Below, piece after piece: positions 35,755-49,348 of a stretch of DNA of 64,000 nucleotides. The stretch's first letter is position 1. Each line of letters begins with the position of its first letter. The position numbers and the translations under genes are program-made. Below the pieces are notes generated by a model, which worked only from the letters and a program-made list of their open reading frames with translations, was not told the DNA's origin and did no database searches. Origin of the DNA: Marsupella aquatica (Eukaryota; Marchantiophyta); contig OZ316894.1 in NCBI GenBank assembly GCA_973895155.1, positions 6,882,001-6,946,000 of the forward strand, read 5' to 3'.

Positions 35755-38700
35755 CTGCTCTGTAACATTCACGACAGCTCAATATATTATGCCGTCGTTA
35801 ATTTCGTTTTCAAAACTTATTTTGGGTTACATTGGGTCTGATTTTTCGAAGTTCATGTTAGGGGATGTGTGCGCTCCGGCCAAACTGGCTGTGAATCAAT
35901 TGCTCTAGATCCATCCGTTGTGATACTGTGAAACAAACAGTAATTACAGAACAGAGCCAGTGAATCTGTGGTTTCCAAAACTGCCTGACTTGTGATGGTT
36001 GAGACAGTCTGACTACTGATCTTGGTGTCCTATGACATGCAAACTGCTCCTCAGTGTCGTTTGCAATCACATTCTTTGCTGCTAATCTCTTTGGATGCGT
36101 CGCTTACCACAACCTCGAGATTTGAGCTTGTTGAGTTCTTGTGAGAGGAACACCCTCTACGTCACAGTTCGTCCCAGGGACTGGGGTGCAACATGGATAA
36201 TCTGCAAAATAAATCTGAACTGTGTGGACTTCAGAGGAGGGCTATTGCTACATGTAAATGTTCCAAGTCACAGTCATTAATGCCAACTGGTGTTAAACTA
36301 CACCTGAAAAACATGGGTTCCGTGATAAAGCAACGGAGCGAGGGGTTAGACAGATATGCACTGGTGCTCTGACAAGCAAATCATCCATAAGGTGTTAGAT
36401 ACATTCATGTCTTTCGCTCGTCCGGACACACCAAGTTAACCACTTTCTGAAGGAATTGAAGGGGTTTAGATCCTTTTAGAGTAGCTCGTTGGGACGCACA
36501 CGATTCCCTTACAACTCCATGAACGTAGAAACCCTTATCTTGGAAGGGGATGCATTGTAAAGTCAATCTCATATTTGCTCTGACAATGTCAGACTGACTA
36601 GTTTGACACAAGTAGGAATCCAATGTCATGATATGCCTTACCAAGACATGATATGAACATTGCAAAAGTAGATAGAATTTTCTTTATGTAATGACAATCA
36701 CGCCTCAAAATGCCTAAGGTCTTGGAAAGAACCGTTCACCTTAACGATAATTCAGGGTTTTCGTATGTTCATCAAAAGAAATGAAAGATCATAGAAAAGC
36801 TAAAGGAGAACCCTTTCCTAGTTGTATGTTTTCAAAAAGGAAGTTGAAAATCAGTCAAAGTGGCGAAAAGAACGTCACCTCTTGCCGAAGTGTGAAAACT
36901 TTATCTACTTTGAATCCATATGGTCCCCCTCATCTAACGTTCAACACAGTGACGGAGACCACTCTAGAGAAAATTTCTACACTAGTATGCTTTTAGCATG
37001 GACAAAAAAACCTTCAACCCTCTGCACATATAATGATCGAAAGTTGATTTTCTGAAGACCATCCTCAATTCCGGGCTCTTCTGTAGAGACAGCATTGGTG
37101 AAGGAATTTGGAATCGACTGGGTTGTCCAGTACTACCGAAAGGGAGTTAAGTCACAGCAAAGAGATGTGCCCTCTGTTCCATGGACATGAAGAAAAGAGA
37201 AGTTGAATCATCAGAAGAGCGACCTTGTTTCGAAGATCTCTGGTCTTAGTAACATGTCACATTTGTGGAAGACAGAGGAAAACGTGAAACTTGGGCTCAA
37301 ATAACAGCCATGGTCGATGAAAATTCAGCAAAGCAGCGCATTGCACTGGTCCGAAACAATGCGAAATCAAGGTATTAACTTAGCTGCCCTGCGAGCACGA
37401 GCACATAGAAAAGAACAAATGTCCAAAAGCGATGGCTATGGGCATGTTTCGTACTTTGACAAAACTGCGAACCGTTCCAGACAATAATATGATGGCAGTC
37501 ATCGTAGAAATTGTTGACAATCCGTGGTCAAGCAATCAATCCAAAGCCAAGGTAATCTCTCGTAAACACCCAACTCAATCAGTAGTTCCGAAAATGCATT
37601 TTGGAGAGCAACGCAATGCATCTCACACCCTCTCTAAACCGTGGAGAACATGTTGTGTCTAGAAATTGGGATTGGACGTTGTTCTTGTCAGCTAATCAGT
37701 GAATAAATGTTTACATTGCTAAGCTCTGCATCCAAAATGTAGCACTTCTTGTTCTCTTGATACATAAGACACCCAGCACGTCGTTGCCTCGGGGAGGGGA
37801 AAAACTGAGAGTTGTTGAGGAGTAACAGATTTGTCGGCATTACAAGTTTGTGTGTTTTCGTAAAGCACCTCCAAGCCAAACGAGTAGATAACGTCGTGGT
37901 TTCTATTGGAGGGTTCTTGCTCAAATGGTGTTGTATCACTCTAGAATTATAAATTGTGAGCATGTTGACGTTATTACTAGTCTAGAAGTTGACAGTTGGC
38001 ATATTATTCAGTTGGGAAAATCTTAACACGAGTCTTGCATTAGGTCATATACAAAGTGATGTTCTCCTTAGTTTCACTAGGCACTATATAGTAGAGGCAT
38101 GTTTCCTTTCCAAAGCTAATTTATTAGGGTTTCATAAGATTACTCACTACTCAGCCCAACATGAACTGATCTTATTACAATTGTTTCTTGTGCAAAACGG
38201 TTCCAATGTTGTCTTGCTGCGCATGATAGGATTTTTAGTGAGAGCCAATTGTGTAAATTGCTCAACTGTTTCCAGCAAGAGGAATCAAAGGCATTGGGTC
38301 TCATCTGAATTTTTTGCTCTAAAGTCTAGTGCCGTCTTTTGGGGTGGTGTAATTCCCCACCACTTTGCAGTTATCGTTGTCTTTGCAGCAACTTCCACCT
38401 CACCTCCTTCCATTAGCTTTGGGATTTCATGTCGAAATAATTGCTTCGATCTAATTGCGTAGAAGAAATTGTTGGAAGGATAGCCATGGACAATTTCATC
38501 ACTTGGATAAGTTGTCTGTTGAATATTTGTCAATGCTCTCTAAATAACCGCCATGTGCAATTGTTATGCAGCCTTTCCTCAAAACATGACTTGGAAGGAG
38601 GATGATATTCCAATTGATGATTACGTATACAATATCTTTCCGAATGCATGGATCGCTTGAGCCATATGGAGCTTGACCAGAGTCGTCTCACAACTCTATT

Positions 38701-38868
38701 TAGAGCACTACAAAGGATGGCTGCCCACGTATCTGTATGATATTATTTTGTGTAAGAGCAGTAAATACGTTTTATCAATCAATCACATAGGAATTGTGGG
38801 CAAGAGATGCTTATGATATAGGAGTAATTCTAATTGAGAGAGAGCTTGGAAAGGGACTTCTCTCTAAT
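35755..38868. other. Intergenic region before the coiled-coil gene
   Basis: I see no supported gene: open frames are short and not protein-like. The segment from about 38,650 to 38,868 is duplicated at about 55,795 onwards together with the first exon of the downstream gene, so it is probably promoter or 5' leader sequence of that gene. Confidence 0.45.
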
Positions 38869-41800
38869 ATGCCACTCATGGAAACTGGGCAAGATGGTCG
38901 TGGGGGTCAGCCTTACAGCTACATCCATGGGCACCACAGTGAGAAGAGCAGTGGACCAAAGACTCCCAAAACACCGAATTTTCGGGAGGCAGTCCCAAAC
39001 TGTCCCGAAATGTACACGAGTGGGAGAAGCAGCCGAGAAAAAACTCCTAGTGCAAGGCATGTCAGCGGGGAGAAAACCCCCAATATTTATGAACGTCGAT
39101 TGGTGCCATCAAGTGGTCGTTCAAGCACCGAAAAAACTCCACGAGAAATTGAGTACCACGCTCCTCTCCAAGAGGACAATCGGACTGTGGAGAGGAAACG
39201 ATCGTCACATAAACGTACGCTCCACTTCGAACTGGGGCAGCTATTCATTATATCTTACAGTAGAAATCTGGCAGGGAATCCACTACAGAATTGGCAATAA
39301 AATCTTTCGCCATTACTCTGGTAAAATTGATTGGATTTTATACACTTAATTTTGGAGATCAAATGGTTTTCGAATGAAGTGACATTCTCTGTGGGGTTAA
39401 AGCATCAGTGGATTTTTTCGAACTGCACTGGTTGACTCGTCGATCAAGCCACTGGCTTTTGTAATTCATTGAACTGATACCAAAGTTTCATGTTGTGAGC
39501 AAAACTTTGGAACGGCTACTTTTAGAGTTGAAGAGCTTAAGACTGGTCTTCGGTAATGCGTTAATTGATACCGCCTGTGTGGCCCCTCTGTGAGTACAGC
39601 ATTCGTGTACTTGGTCTCTCCCGCTGTGTAGGTTACTTGGGTCTACTTGAGTTTGCACCGGCTACTTTTCATTTTCAATTGGCTATCCGAGAGTTTGATT
39701 CGCTGATACCTTCCTGCATCAGGCAGGAAGGCTGCCCATGAACTCCTTCAATTTAGAATAAAAGTAGTTGTAGCTATTGAAGTCATCTTTCGAAATCAAC
39801 CTGTTGGTAATGAGCAGAACAGTAATGAACAGATATTGAATATTAGAAGATCTAATCGTCAGAGGTTGTTACAATGAAATTGCAGGCGAGAGGTCCTACG
39901 AACGAAGAAAGGCTTATGAAGATGATGAAGATGAAAGACACATGTACAATGAAAGGCAGTTGATCGTAGCTCCTCTCGCGAGTACTAAATCAATCCCAAT
40001 CTCCAGAAAACAACAAGAATATGGAAGGTGATCATGCACTCGTCTACCACCTCCTACGGTAGTACAAGTTGTGACGTAGCATATGTTTTAATCTTGATAT
40101 GGCTTGTAAACTCTTAAGTTGTAATGATATAGTCTTGTCGTGTCGAAGAATTGTCACGAATTCGTGAAAAACTGTTCAAGTTAGCTTCTTTCAATCAAAC
40201 GATGACAATTCTAAGCAAAAGCCAGTGCCTTCTTTCTTTCTGGCCTCGAATTAAGTCAAGTTGTTGGACTTCGAACGTTGGGCATGTACAAAGTAGAAGA
40301 CTCCAAAGCAAAGTGTCTTGTGGATTTTTGGTTACAGAATTTCATTTCACAACCTGAAAATAGAAGTACCTAACTTGCAGGGCCGCGTCTACTCCCTCTC
40401 GAAGGCACCGGCTTTCGAGATCAAGAGGGTTTCATAGTCCAGGACATAGAACCATTTATGATGAAGGGAACGACGGTAGTGAGGAAGAGGATTCTGTTTG
40501 CTCAACGTTCAGAGGTCAGTGGAATTCCAGTCCACCTGGGGTAAAGACGGATATCATCTCCAGTTCCCAAGTCTCAGTGGTGCGACGATTTGTCCAAGCT
40601 CAGGCCCAAGCTTTGGGAAAATACAATGATTCAAAAGAGAACTGCAATCATGACGAATGGGACTCAGACATTAAGAAACCCAAGTCGACAAAGAATCTCA
40701 CCCACCAAAAAGCGATTGCTGCTGTCCTCGCCTTTCAACGATGGCGACACACACAACTCAAGGTTGGAGCACTAATATCATAACTACAGAATAAGTCCAC
40801 ATGTTATGGTTGCAAATCAGTACTGACATCAGGAAACGCAATTCGTTCTCTACATGTAGGGAAATTCGAGTCACCGTTATTCTAAAATCCTCACAAATGC
40901 TTCAATTCTGTTTCTTCCCTCGAGCTAAATGTACAGCTGTTAATGTGAGGTAGAAAGTTAATTCTGAAATCCACACTACATTGTGGTGCCTTCAAACTCT
41001 CCATGATGCTCTTTGTTATAATTTGTGTCTGGCCACTGGCTTCAGATTTGTTTTAAAGAACGGACAGGTGCCCACTGAACACAGGATCAGAGATCTTAAC
41101 CTGTATACCTCTACCTGCACTTGTGCTGCCCTTTCAGAAACTATTCAGCATGGAGCTGAAGAATGTATTAGAGGAGGCACAGGAAGATGAGGCATGTTTG
41201 GCACAATTGGAGAAAGAGCTTGCAACAAAGGACAAGCATTTGGCGCAACTACGAGCACAAGTAGCTCAACATGAAAAACAATCTCATGAGCAAATGAATC
41301 AGAGGCAGATGCACGAGTTGCTTGGCGCTAATGTAATCACAACCCTCCTCATTCCTATGCACACCTTCAAATAGGGAGAAGGTGTGGATTTATGTATACG
41401 TTTGAGATTAAGAGGGTAAGGCTGGAATAGCTCGTATATTATGATTTCTTGCTGAAACAAAGAGGGTCCAGCTTTTTGAATAATGGATAGCATGTCCGAC
41501 TTATTGGAAAGGACACATGATTAGACTATAAACAATGACTGAAAGCTTCTTTCTCGGGGCCACTCCAGATACAAGGACTGTTTCACAACTGCAAGTCCCT
41601 ACTTTGAATGCCATTGTGAAGGTTCAAGAGCTCGAGAAGGAGTGTCAGAAGGCATTGGAGAGAGCAAGCTTAGCAGAGGACGTTCTACGAAAGCGTGATG
41701 CCGAAAATGTTCGGTTGAGGGAGCGTTTGAGAAGTCTGGATGAGGAGGGCGTGAGACTTGATAGTGAACTACAAGTAAACTTGAAGTTGCTTCAAAATGA

Positions 41801-44800
41801 GAAGGAGAGTGCCCTCGACGAAGGGAGAATACTTCTTGCTCAGGTATATATTTTGTTCAAAGGACACTTTGTGATGCGCCGAGTGTTCCGAGTGTTCCGA
41901 GTGTTCCTAGCTTGTGAAAATTCATTTGAGGGGTAAGCTCGTGAGGGACAAATGGTTCACAATGCCGTGCAGCTCACTCGAACCTCGTCGTGCAGCTCAC
42001 TCGAAGAGACGAGGAGGTTGCACAACAATGTAAGGAAATTGAGAAGTTGCGAGCCACAATCGCACAAATTTCTGATAGGCAAACCTGCCAACAAAAACAA
42101 GTTGATGATATGAAGGCCGACCACCATACTCAAGTGCAAAATCTGCAAGATAAACTTCAGCAGGCATATGCTGCCAAGCACGCCAAAGAGGTAATCTTAG
42201 TTTTTTTCACATTTTATTTAATTTCCTTCAAGTACACTTTAAACTCGCCAATGATGCTAATAGGTATGCGAGCGTTCTAAAGGTTTGAAATTACTGACTG
42301 TAACTATTTAGGTAACCAGGATTCTGCTTGAGTTCCAATGAGATTTTCATGTTGGGTTGATTTTCATTTGAACCTCAAAATCCTAACTTTTTCGAATTGG
42401 ACACCCACAGACCTTTGTATTGATGGATGAAATATTTTACGACACTATAATCACTGTTGCATGCTAGAAAATAATACTAATAAGTTAAGCATCTTCAGTA
42501 AGTTCGACGGTAGAACTTACGTGATGCCCACAGACCTTCAGAACTGGATAGGTCACTAAGCGTAGCCAAGACTCGTATGCGCTAAAGTAGGGAACAGAAA
42601 AGACAAAAATACATTCTGAAACACTATGTACGAATGGTATCATGTCAAACAACAGACTGAGCTTGCATCTTATGCTGAAAGATGCAATGGGCTAGGGCAA
42701 GAACGGCAGAATTTGCTTGTGCAGCTTCATCGTGCTGTAGAGCGTGCAGATCTCGCTTCAAGACGTGCAGAGGTTTTACAAAACTTACATTTCTTCTGCT
42801 TATCAATTCCCCAGTATCTCGATCAGAAAGCTGAAAGCACACCAAGTCTATTAAACCTCACTTAGTACTACAATCAAAACTTGTGACATTTGTTTCACAG
42901 TCAGTAGTCACAAAGGAAAGAAGATCTAGTGAGTCAGTTATCAGTCATTTAGTTGGTAATGACTAATGGAGCAATATCTCTAGTATGATGGTTTGTTCAG
43001 TAATTATGATTCGGCGAAAACTAAAGGCTAATTTACGATGTGCATGCATGTAATGCTACAAGCATTCTGAACCATATTAAAATACATCACCAAGCTTTGT
43101 TTTGGTTTGGAGTCAAATTGATTGATGACTATGGACAATGAAGACATCCATTCTCACTTCCAGTGCACGACCTGATATACACTTTTCAATAATGTTTGGG
43201 TGTCTTGGGCGACAGGAACTCCAAATGAAGTTGCATTGCACAACTGAGGAACGTGCAAAAGCATCTGCAGATGTTGCTACAGAAATGGTCGAACACTTGA
43301 AACGGTTGACAGGCCACATGAAGGAACTGGAAACATCTGTAGATCAGAATGGATTGATATGCTTGCCGCCTGGTTTGCAAACAAAGGCTGGCTTAGCAAA
43401 GATCTCAACAAAACTGGCTCAAGCAGAGCTAGATACTTTGAATCTCTTATCTCAGACAGAGAGCTGTGAAGATGACCAGGGAAGCCATGTACCTTTCCCA
43501 GAGGTCGAAGGAAACAGAAGACAAGTGTGCTTTTCTGTAGACAAAAAGAACAGACGGAGGTCGGAAAAATCTTCGTCTGCTATGACTCCCCTTCCAAAAG
43601 GTGCAGCTGACCCTTGTAATATGTGCGTGATTGATCGAGATATTGCGTTGACAAAACTCAAGAATTGGACTGCATGGAAGTGGAGGTGGGCTGCTTCAGC
43701 TGCACGGGCAGACAGCTTGTTGAGGCAACTACAAGATCAACAAACGACGCAAGAGTCCAAATTTTATAGAGAGAGTGAGGGAGAAATTGTTCAAAGAGGA
43801 GGCAGTCCCTTGCGGGGTCCATCAATGGGGTTGGTGAAGAAGCTTGAGTCATCCCAATTCAACAACATAAATATCCTTGACGGAGACAAAGTTGGTGCTT
43901 TCATCTTGAAGCACAAACTGGTTCCTCTAATGATGTCTGCATGGCGGGCTTTTGCGAGAATGTCAGGCTTGGAAAGGAAGGCTACCTCCCGAAATGAATC
44001 TTTGAATAAGATCATTTCTGCTCTCCCTTGGTGGATTAGGCGCGTTGGAGAGAGAAGGGTCATGGAGAGATTTTTTTTCCACTGGCAATTGCTCACGTTG
44101 AAGGCTACGCGGGAGAAGTCAAATCCAAGTTATAGGAGAAAGATAGTCCCATTTGTGAATTCTGTCTGTCAAACCAGAGGAAGGGATCGGGAAGGAGACC
44201 CACCTCAACCTCAACCTCAAGCGCCTGCGCCTGCGCAAACTAAGATCTCAAAGACTCCCATTCCAGTTCCTGTTAGAGATGTCGAGGTACTAGCAACTGA
44301 TATTCATTATCCACTTATCAGTGCAGTTGAACGCAAAATTCCTTTGCAAAGAACGATTTGTTTGCATGTTTATGTCAATAAATTAGCCTCTCCCAATTAT
44401 ATTCCATCAGTGATTATCATTCAATTAATTTTCGTGAAGACGCAGTCAAAAATACGTCTGGCGGAAATGAAGCCACAAGGACGGGTGGTTCCGTTTACGA
44501 CAAGAGTCGTCTCAAGGACAAGCACTTTGTTTGAGACGATTGCGTGAATGTTCTAATTTTTTATCGGCAGCAAGAGAGCAAAATGAACCGAAGTACTGAT
44601 TTGTGAGATGAAACATGCTTAGGTACAAACTACAGCCATATCGACGTCACGAGTGGAAACGGATGGGAGACTTAGAACTCTCACCTACGGAGCTGCGGAA
44701 GAGGAGAGGAGACAAAGATCACCCATCCACAGACCAATGGAAGTGGAAGGGAAACACAGGACATCCATATATGGAGCAATAGAAATGGATGGGAGACATC

Positions 44801-47467
44801 GAAGTCCTACCCCAGGAGCCAGTCCTCTCAGATCAGCGAGTACTCGCTTTTCTCAACGGGCCAAATCAGAACCCAAGACGACAGCAGCGTGTCCCACATG
44901 TGAAATTCGTCGGAAGTATTCACCAGGAGGTCTCCAACAGCGGTTAAGCTCTAATTCCAACCCCAACGAGAAGGCTGATCCGAAGACTGCGAACGTCCAT
45001 AATTCGACCTTCACAGCAAGAGCTTTGCGTGCTCTGCAGGTGTGTGCCTACTGTGCTGGTGAGAAGAATGCACATACAGTTCATTCATTTGTAACGCCGG
45101 TGCTCTTTCGTCACATGATCCTAGAATTTCCTTGAAAAAAGATTCGAAGTAAATGTTAGGAAGGTTTCCTGTATCATCTTCAGACTCGTTTCCCTCGTGA
45201 ACTCCCGCGTGAACTGTCACTCTTGTCTTTAACTAGAGTCCTAAATCATTCCCACACTCCATACAAAATAGTCGAGACAAAATAATCGAGAGAAACGTTG
45301 CATAATATTCTCCGTCTCTGTCACGTCATCACAGGGCTCTTTGCAGCAAGAACTCAAGGAGCTGCAATTCCTACTTTCCCAAGAGATGGAGGACATGCAG
45401 CAGGTTCTCACTTTTCTACCTCAAATTGGGGACACATTATTGGGATACAGGCAGCAGGAAGACAATTGACGCATCAATTATGGGATTACAGTTAGTCATT
45501 TCAAATAATCTGAGAGAGAGGCACGATCAGCACATCGAATATGGATCATTTTTCTTAGTGACCCATATTTTGATTATCAGTTTATATGCAAAAGCATCAC
45601 AAGGTACTGACGTGGTTGGTAAAAGGTGATGCAGATGCCGGTCGATGGACAGGATCATGAGGACGGGGGCGGTGGTGCGGAAATCAACAGGCAAGCATTG
45701 AAGTCTGTCTTCGAAGTTTGTAACAGCCTAGCGCAGGCTCTGGTGGAAGTCCGCTCGCAGTTGAATTGTACAGAAAATCAAGGGAATAACACTCCAAGAG
45801 GGTCATCTCCTCTTCCCATTCCTCGGGTCCCTCGCACAAGGTGTCCAGACTTGAGAGACACACTGGATGCGGGAGGAAGGGGAAGAGTGTCATCCTCCTT
45901 GCCCAGAGAAAAATTCACTATGGGAAGGCAATCTAACAATTCCGAAGAGACGAGAACTCCTCGTTACGCGTCGCCCATTGGGCGAGACAACGGCGCACGC
46001 TTCAGCTCTCCCGGCTGGCGCTCTCAAGAAAAATCTGCAACGAGTGCCAGAGAGCCGTGGAGTCGTGTTGGATCCCCAGCTAGAGCCGGCCAGCTCCGGG
46101 AGCGTGAAGCAAGAATCCAGGCTCCTTCAACCATAAGGTAATAGTTTCTTCAAAATGGGAATTATGATTTTCTCCAAACTCGATACTTGACTGGATGCTA
46201 TTTCAACTGTCCAGCTTCTTTAGTACGTCTCATATTTTAATTCTGTGCTGGATACTTCCTTGAGAGGCAGGGTCCAATTTGGAGATGACCATAGACAATT
46301 GGGACAGTGGTGGTTGAGTTCAAATTCCACAGATCACTACTGGATTCATTGCCGCTAGGAGATGATACTCTGTTGTGTCCCCTTTAGTGCTAGTGAATCA
46401 TGCACCTTGAGGTCCCTACCTTCCACAGCAAGAAATAATCAGCTGCCCACAGAACCGAAACACTCAATTTTTGCTGGAATAGGAGGATTCACTTCAAAGG
46501 AGAATTATTCATTTGTGATTTGGTGACCTTCACCAGGGAGCTACGAGAATTTCGAGCTCGGCAAGATCGACAGCAGCATGCATATGAGAACAATTATCCA
46601 AGGAGTGGCCGTCAAACTCCTCAAGACAGAGAAGGGGAGATAGAGGCTAGCGGGAAAGAGCAACAGAGGCAGGCCAGAAGAGACAGTGTTGTGCGATTCT
46701 CTGGAGACGAAGCGAAGGCTTTGGAGAGAAATGACTACGAGGAGCAGCTAGCCATGCGCACCCCCAGATCTTTATCTAAGCAGCTTCCACCCGAACCAAC
46801 TCCCCCTGATTACACTACAGTGGTGCAAATCTTGAACACGGAGAACACCAAGATCGGAGAAGTAGCCATCCACACTTCCGCTGTGGCTACTGCTGCTGCT
46901 GCTGAGAGGCCCTCCGACCGAGGGGGCATAGCAGATCTGTGCAGCAGCGCTAGGGACGCCATACATGCTGAAGAGCAAACCAACAAGGTCTTAAAAGAAT
47001 TGGAAATACAAAGACAACAACAGGAACAGCCTCAGATACAGCAGCATCCGAGTATGCCTCAAAAATTTGCAGACGCGTCTATGTACAAGGCTCTACAACC
47101 ACATCATAATATGCCCAAGTCTGCTCTCAAATTGCCTGCTCGAGGGCAGAGCACGCCGCGGGAGCGATCACGCTCCCATCACGTGTTGAAAAGACCTGTG
47201 GATCTGAACACTAGATTAGATGACACCTGTTTTCTTTCGTTGAGGAGAAAGCAGTGTATTGGCTCGGATTATGCGGACCTTCTGAAGTCCGAAATAGTTC
47301 GGCTACGCGAAGGCAGATTGATGCTCGAGGACTGCCAAACCGTTGGTCAGGGAGATGGAGGAGATCTCATGCTACCCCGCGAGTTGACCCCTCGCTCTTC
47401 ATTCTTGGCAAATAGGCCAAGCTGGAGACCTCACTACACTGCTCCTACTACCACTCACAAGAAGTAG
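38869..47467 (+). CDS. Large coiled-coil, low-complexity protein with Sfi1-like tryptophan motifs, 12 exons
   Basis: I do not recognise a named family. The model has 1,532 codons. Exons are 38869-39214, 39886-40027, 40381-40762, 41138-41332, 41622-41843, 41996-42190, 42656-42772, 43216-44286, 44623-45039, 45335-45403, 45626-46137 and 46537-47467, with matching phases throughout. Residues 1-250 are Ser/Arg/Lys-rich with repeated SGRSS-EKTP motifs. Residues about 291-640 are heptad-rich coiled coil. Four aromatic helical motifs resemble Sfi1 centrin-binding repeats: AVLAFQRWRHTQL near 275-290, LKNWTAWKWRWAASA near 680-695, LVPLMMSAWRAFARM near 768-783 and VMERFFFHWQLLTLK near 814-829. The C-terminal third is disordered, with PQ and PA repeats and many charged residues. 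By analogy it could be a centrin-associated basal-body or microtubule-organising protein; that is inference. The first exon is uncertain, as a non-coding exon may precede it. The acceptor at 45625 competes with one at 45634, in frame. Confidence 0.72.
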
Positions 47468-49348
47468 GCAAGGATGGTCATCAATTACCTCATTCTTTTA
47501 TCCACATCGCTGTCCTTCCCTGGCCCATGAGATAATCAACTGTGAAAGCTGGCATGAACCAGGTGAACAAAGCAACAGCCAACCCGGGCCTGCACAATTA
47601 TGTTCCCAAATTGGTGCGAGCATTGTTTGCAGGCTTTGTACAATAATAGCCACTCCTGCACACCTGTGCTCCAGCAATTGTTCGGGCATTGCAGAACCTT
47701 GAGCTGCTATTGCCAGGCTAGTCTCCATTCCAAGCAAGTCGAATTCCCGAGAGTTTTGTAGGCCTTGTACAATAGTCAGGATCCCCTCCTCTCGAGATAA
47801 TTTCTGGCAATAATGTTCCGGCTGACCGTCCCATCTGCTAGGTCCCGATCTGCATAGTTAAACCTGCTCCTTGCAACACTAGTGAATTCTAAGAGACCCA
47901 GTTAAACAGTAACGCGGGGTTCGTTGTTTTTAGGACTGTACCAGAACTGTGGACGTATACACTTCCAGCCTCAATGCGGGTATTTCACAGCTGCGAATGT
48001 CTAAGCCGGCTTTAGTTGAGCACCACAGGCCGGGTACGAGCTTCGATTTCACAGTTCCACACCTACAGCGCGAACAAGAAGTAGAACACGTTGTTCAAGT
48101 GATACATGCGGAGACAGAAAGTATCCGAGCAAGAATTACATCTTCCATTGGTTGCTGTGGAGGTCATCATCACTTGCGAGGACTGTACCAGCTTCTTCTC
48201 CAGATAATTAAGCGTTCAGAAAGTGAAAACTGCGATTGATTGCCCCAGCTACGCACCGTATCTGTGATCGCAAAAGCTCCCATTAGAAAGGCTCAGTTTG
48301 TACTGCACGGAAATCCGTTTGTACTGTCCTCGGCCAGGGTCGACATTCTGTCCATCGGAGGACAAGGTTATTTAATTGCATGAACGTCACCAGCACATGA
48401 ATTGAACTTGTTCTGGTGTTTACATGTGTTTTGCAAATAGTACGTTTTCTCGTCTCGCAGCACGGAGTTACCGAACGGACCAGCCTATTTGGGGTTAGGT
48501 CGATCAGTCATCTCCGATGATGCCGTGTCATCGGAATTGGAGTACTTGCAGGACAATTTTGTGGACTACTGCAGATGGATAGCTTGCTTGTGATGATGAC
48601 GGCTCCGTGCAATCAAGTGCTGCTGTATCGCGTTTGTCTAATTGAGTGTCACGAGAAACGTCCCTCACAAGGTGTGAGCTTTTCTTTGTAATTGACGTAG
48701 ACGAGGGTACAAATGAAACTTCGTGATCAGCGACATACTTGAAGCTCTGTCCTTATGACGAGAAATCTGTTGTGCAATTTTCTAAATTGCTGCTCAGAGG
48801 GAATTTCAAGTTGCCCGGAGATGACTTGCTAGCAATATTATTAATCTTTCTGCATCCAAATTCTCGACAAGGTCAAGCAATTCGTCCTCCAAGATATGAT
48901 CAAATGTAATGGACAACGCATTAGAAAGCAATTAAATGAAATGGCGCATGAGAGGAACCAAACGTCAAGCCTGCCAAAGGAAATTTGAAACCATTATGTC
49001 CAATCTTGACATGGCGCTGCAACGATGAGCTTCCAAAAACAAAAACTGAGGTTAGAACTCTACGAGCTGAGCATGTTATGTCAACTAGAGCCTTGGTCAG
49101 GAACTTGCTCCAGCAGGCTGTCGAGAGTCGTGATTGCTATGGAATTGGTCAAAATCGATCTTGATTCGAACGATCCGACTCTCTCTTGTACTGAGATATA
49201 TGATGTACGTAGTCATTATTAAGCATTAACCACTACCTGAGCCAAGCCATCAATGAGGCTTTCAACAAAATTAAGTGCCGTACATGATCTCCTTTCGAAT
49301 TTCGACTCAAGCCAGTGTTACAGAAATGAAGTTAGTTCTGCTAAAACT
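47468..49348. other. Convergent intergenic region between the coiled-coil gene and the beta-xylosidase
   Basis: The two flanking genes end towards each other here. A 96-codon plus-strand frame lies at 47949-48239, and some protein-like stretches occur near 49,030-49,150 but are broken by stops. I see no splice structure or family motif joining them. It may be decayed coding sequence or 3' untranslated sequence; no gene is called. Confidence 0.4.

Noticed and set aside
43138-44547. A separate 469-codon gene
   Set aside because: It begins inside an intron with a poor start and runs past a good donor at 44287. Only 43216-44286 is an exon of the larger coiled-coil gene.
46520-47467. A separate 315-codon gene
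   Set aside because: It opens with a non-ATG codon, and an acceptor at 46536 joins it in phase to the previous exon. It is the last exon of the coiled-coil gene.
47949-48239. A small gene of 96 codons
   Set aside because: There is a plausible start, but no family features, no splice context and no partner frames. It may be chance or decayed sequence.
48240-49260. An extra gene in short protein-like stretches near 49.0-49.15 kb
   Set aside because: The stretches change frame and meet stops within 40 codons, and no splice signals join them.
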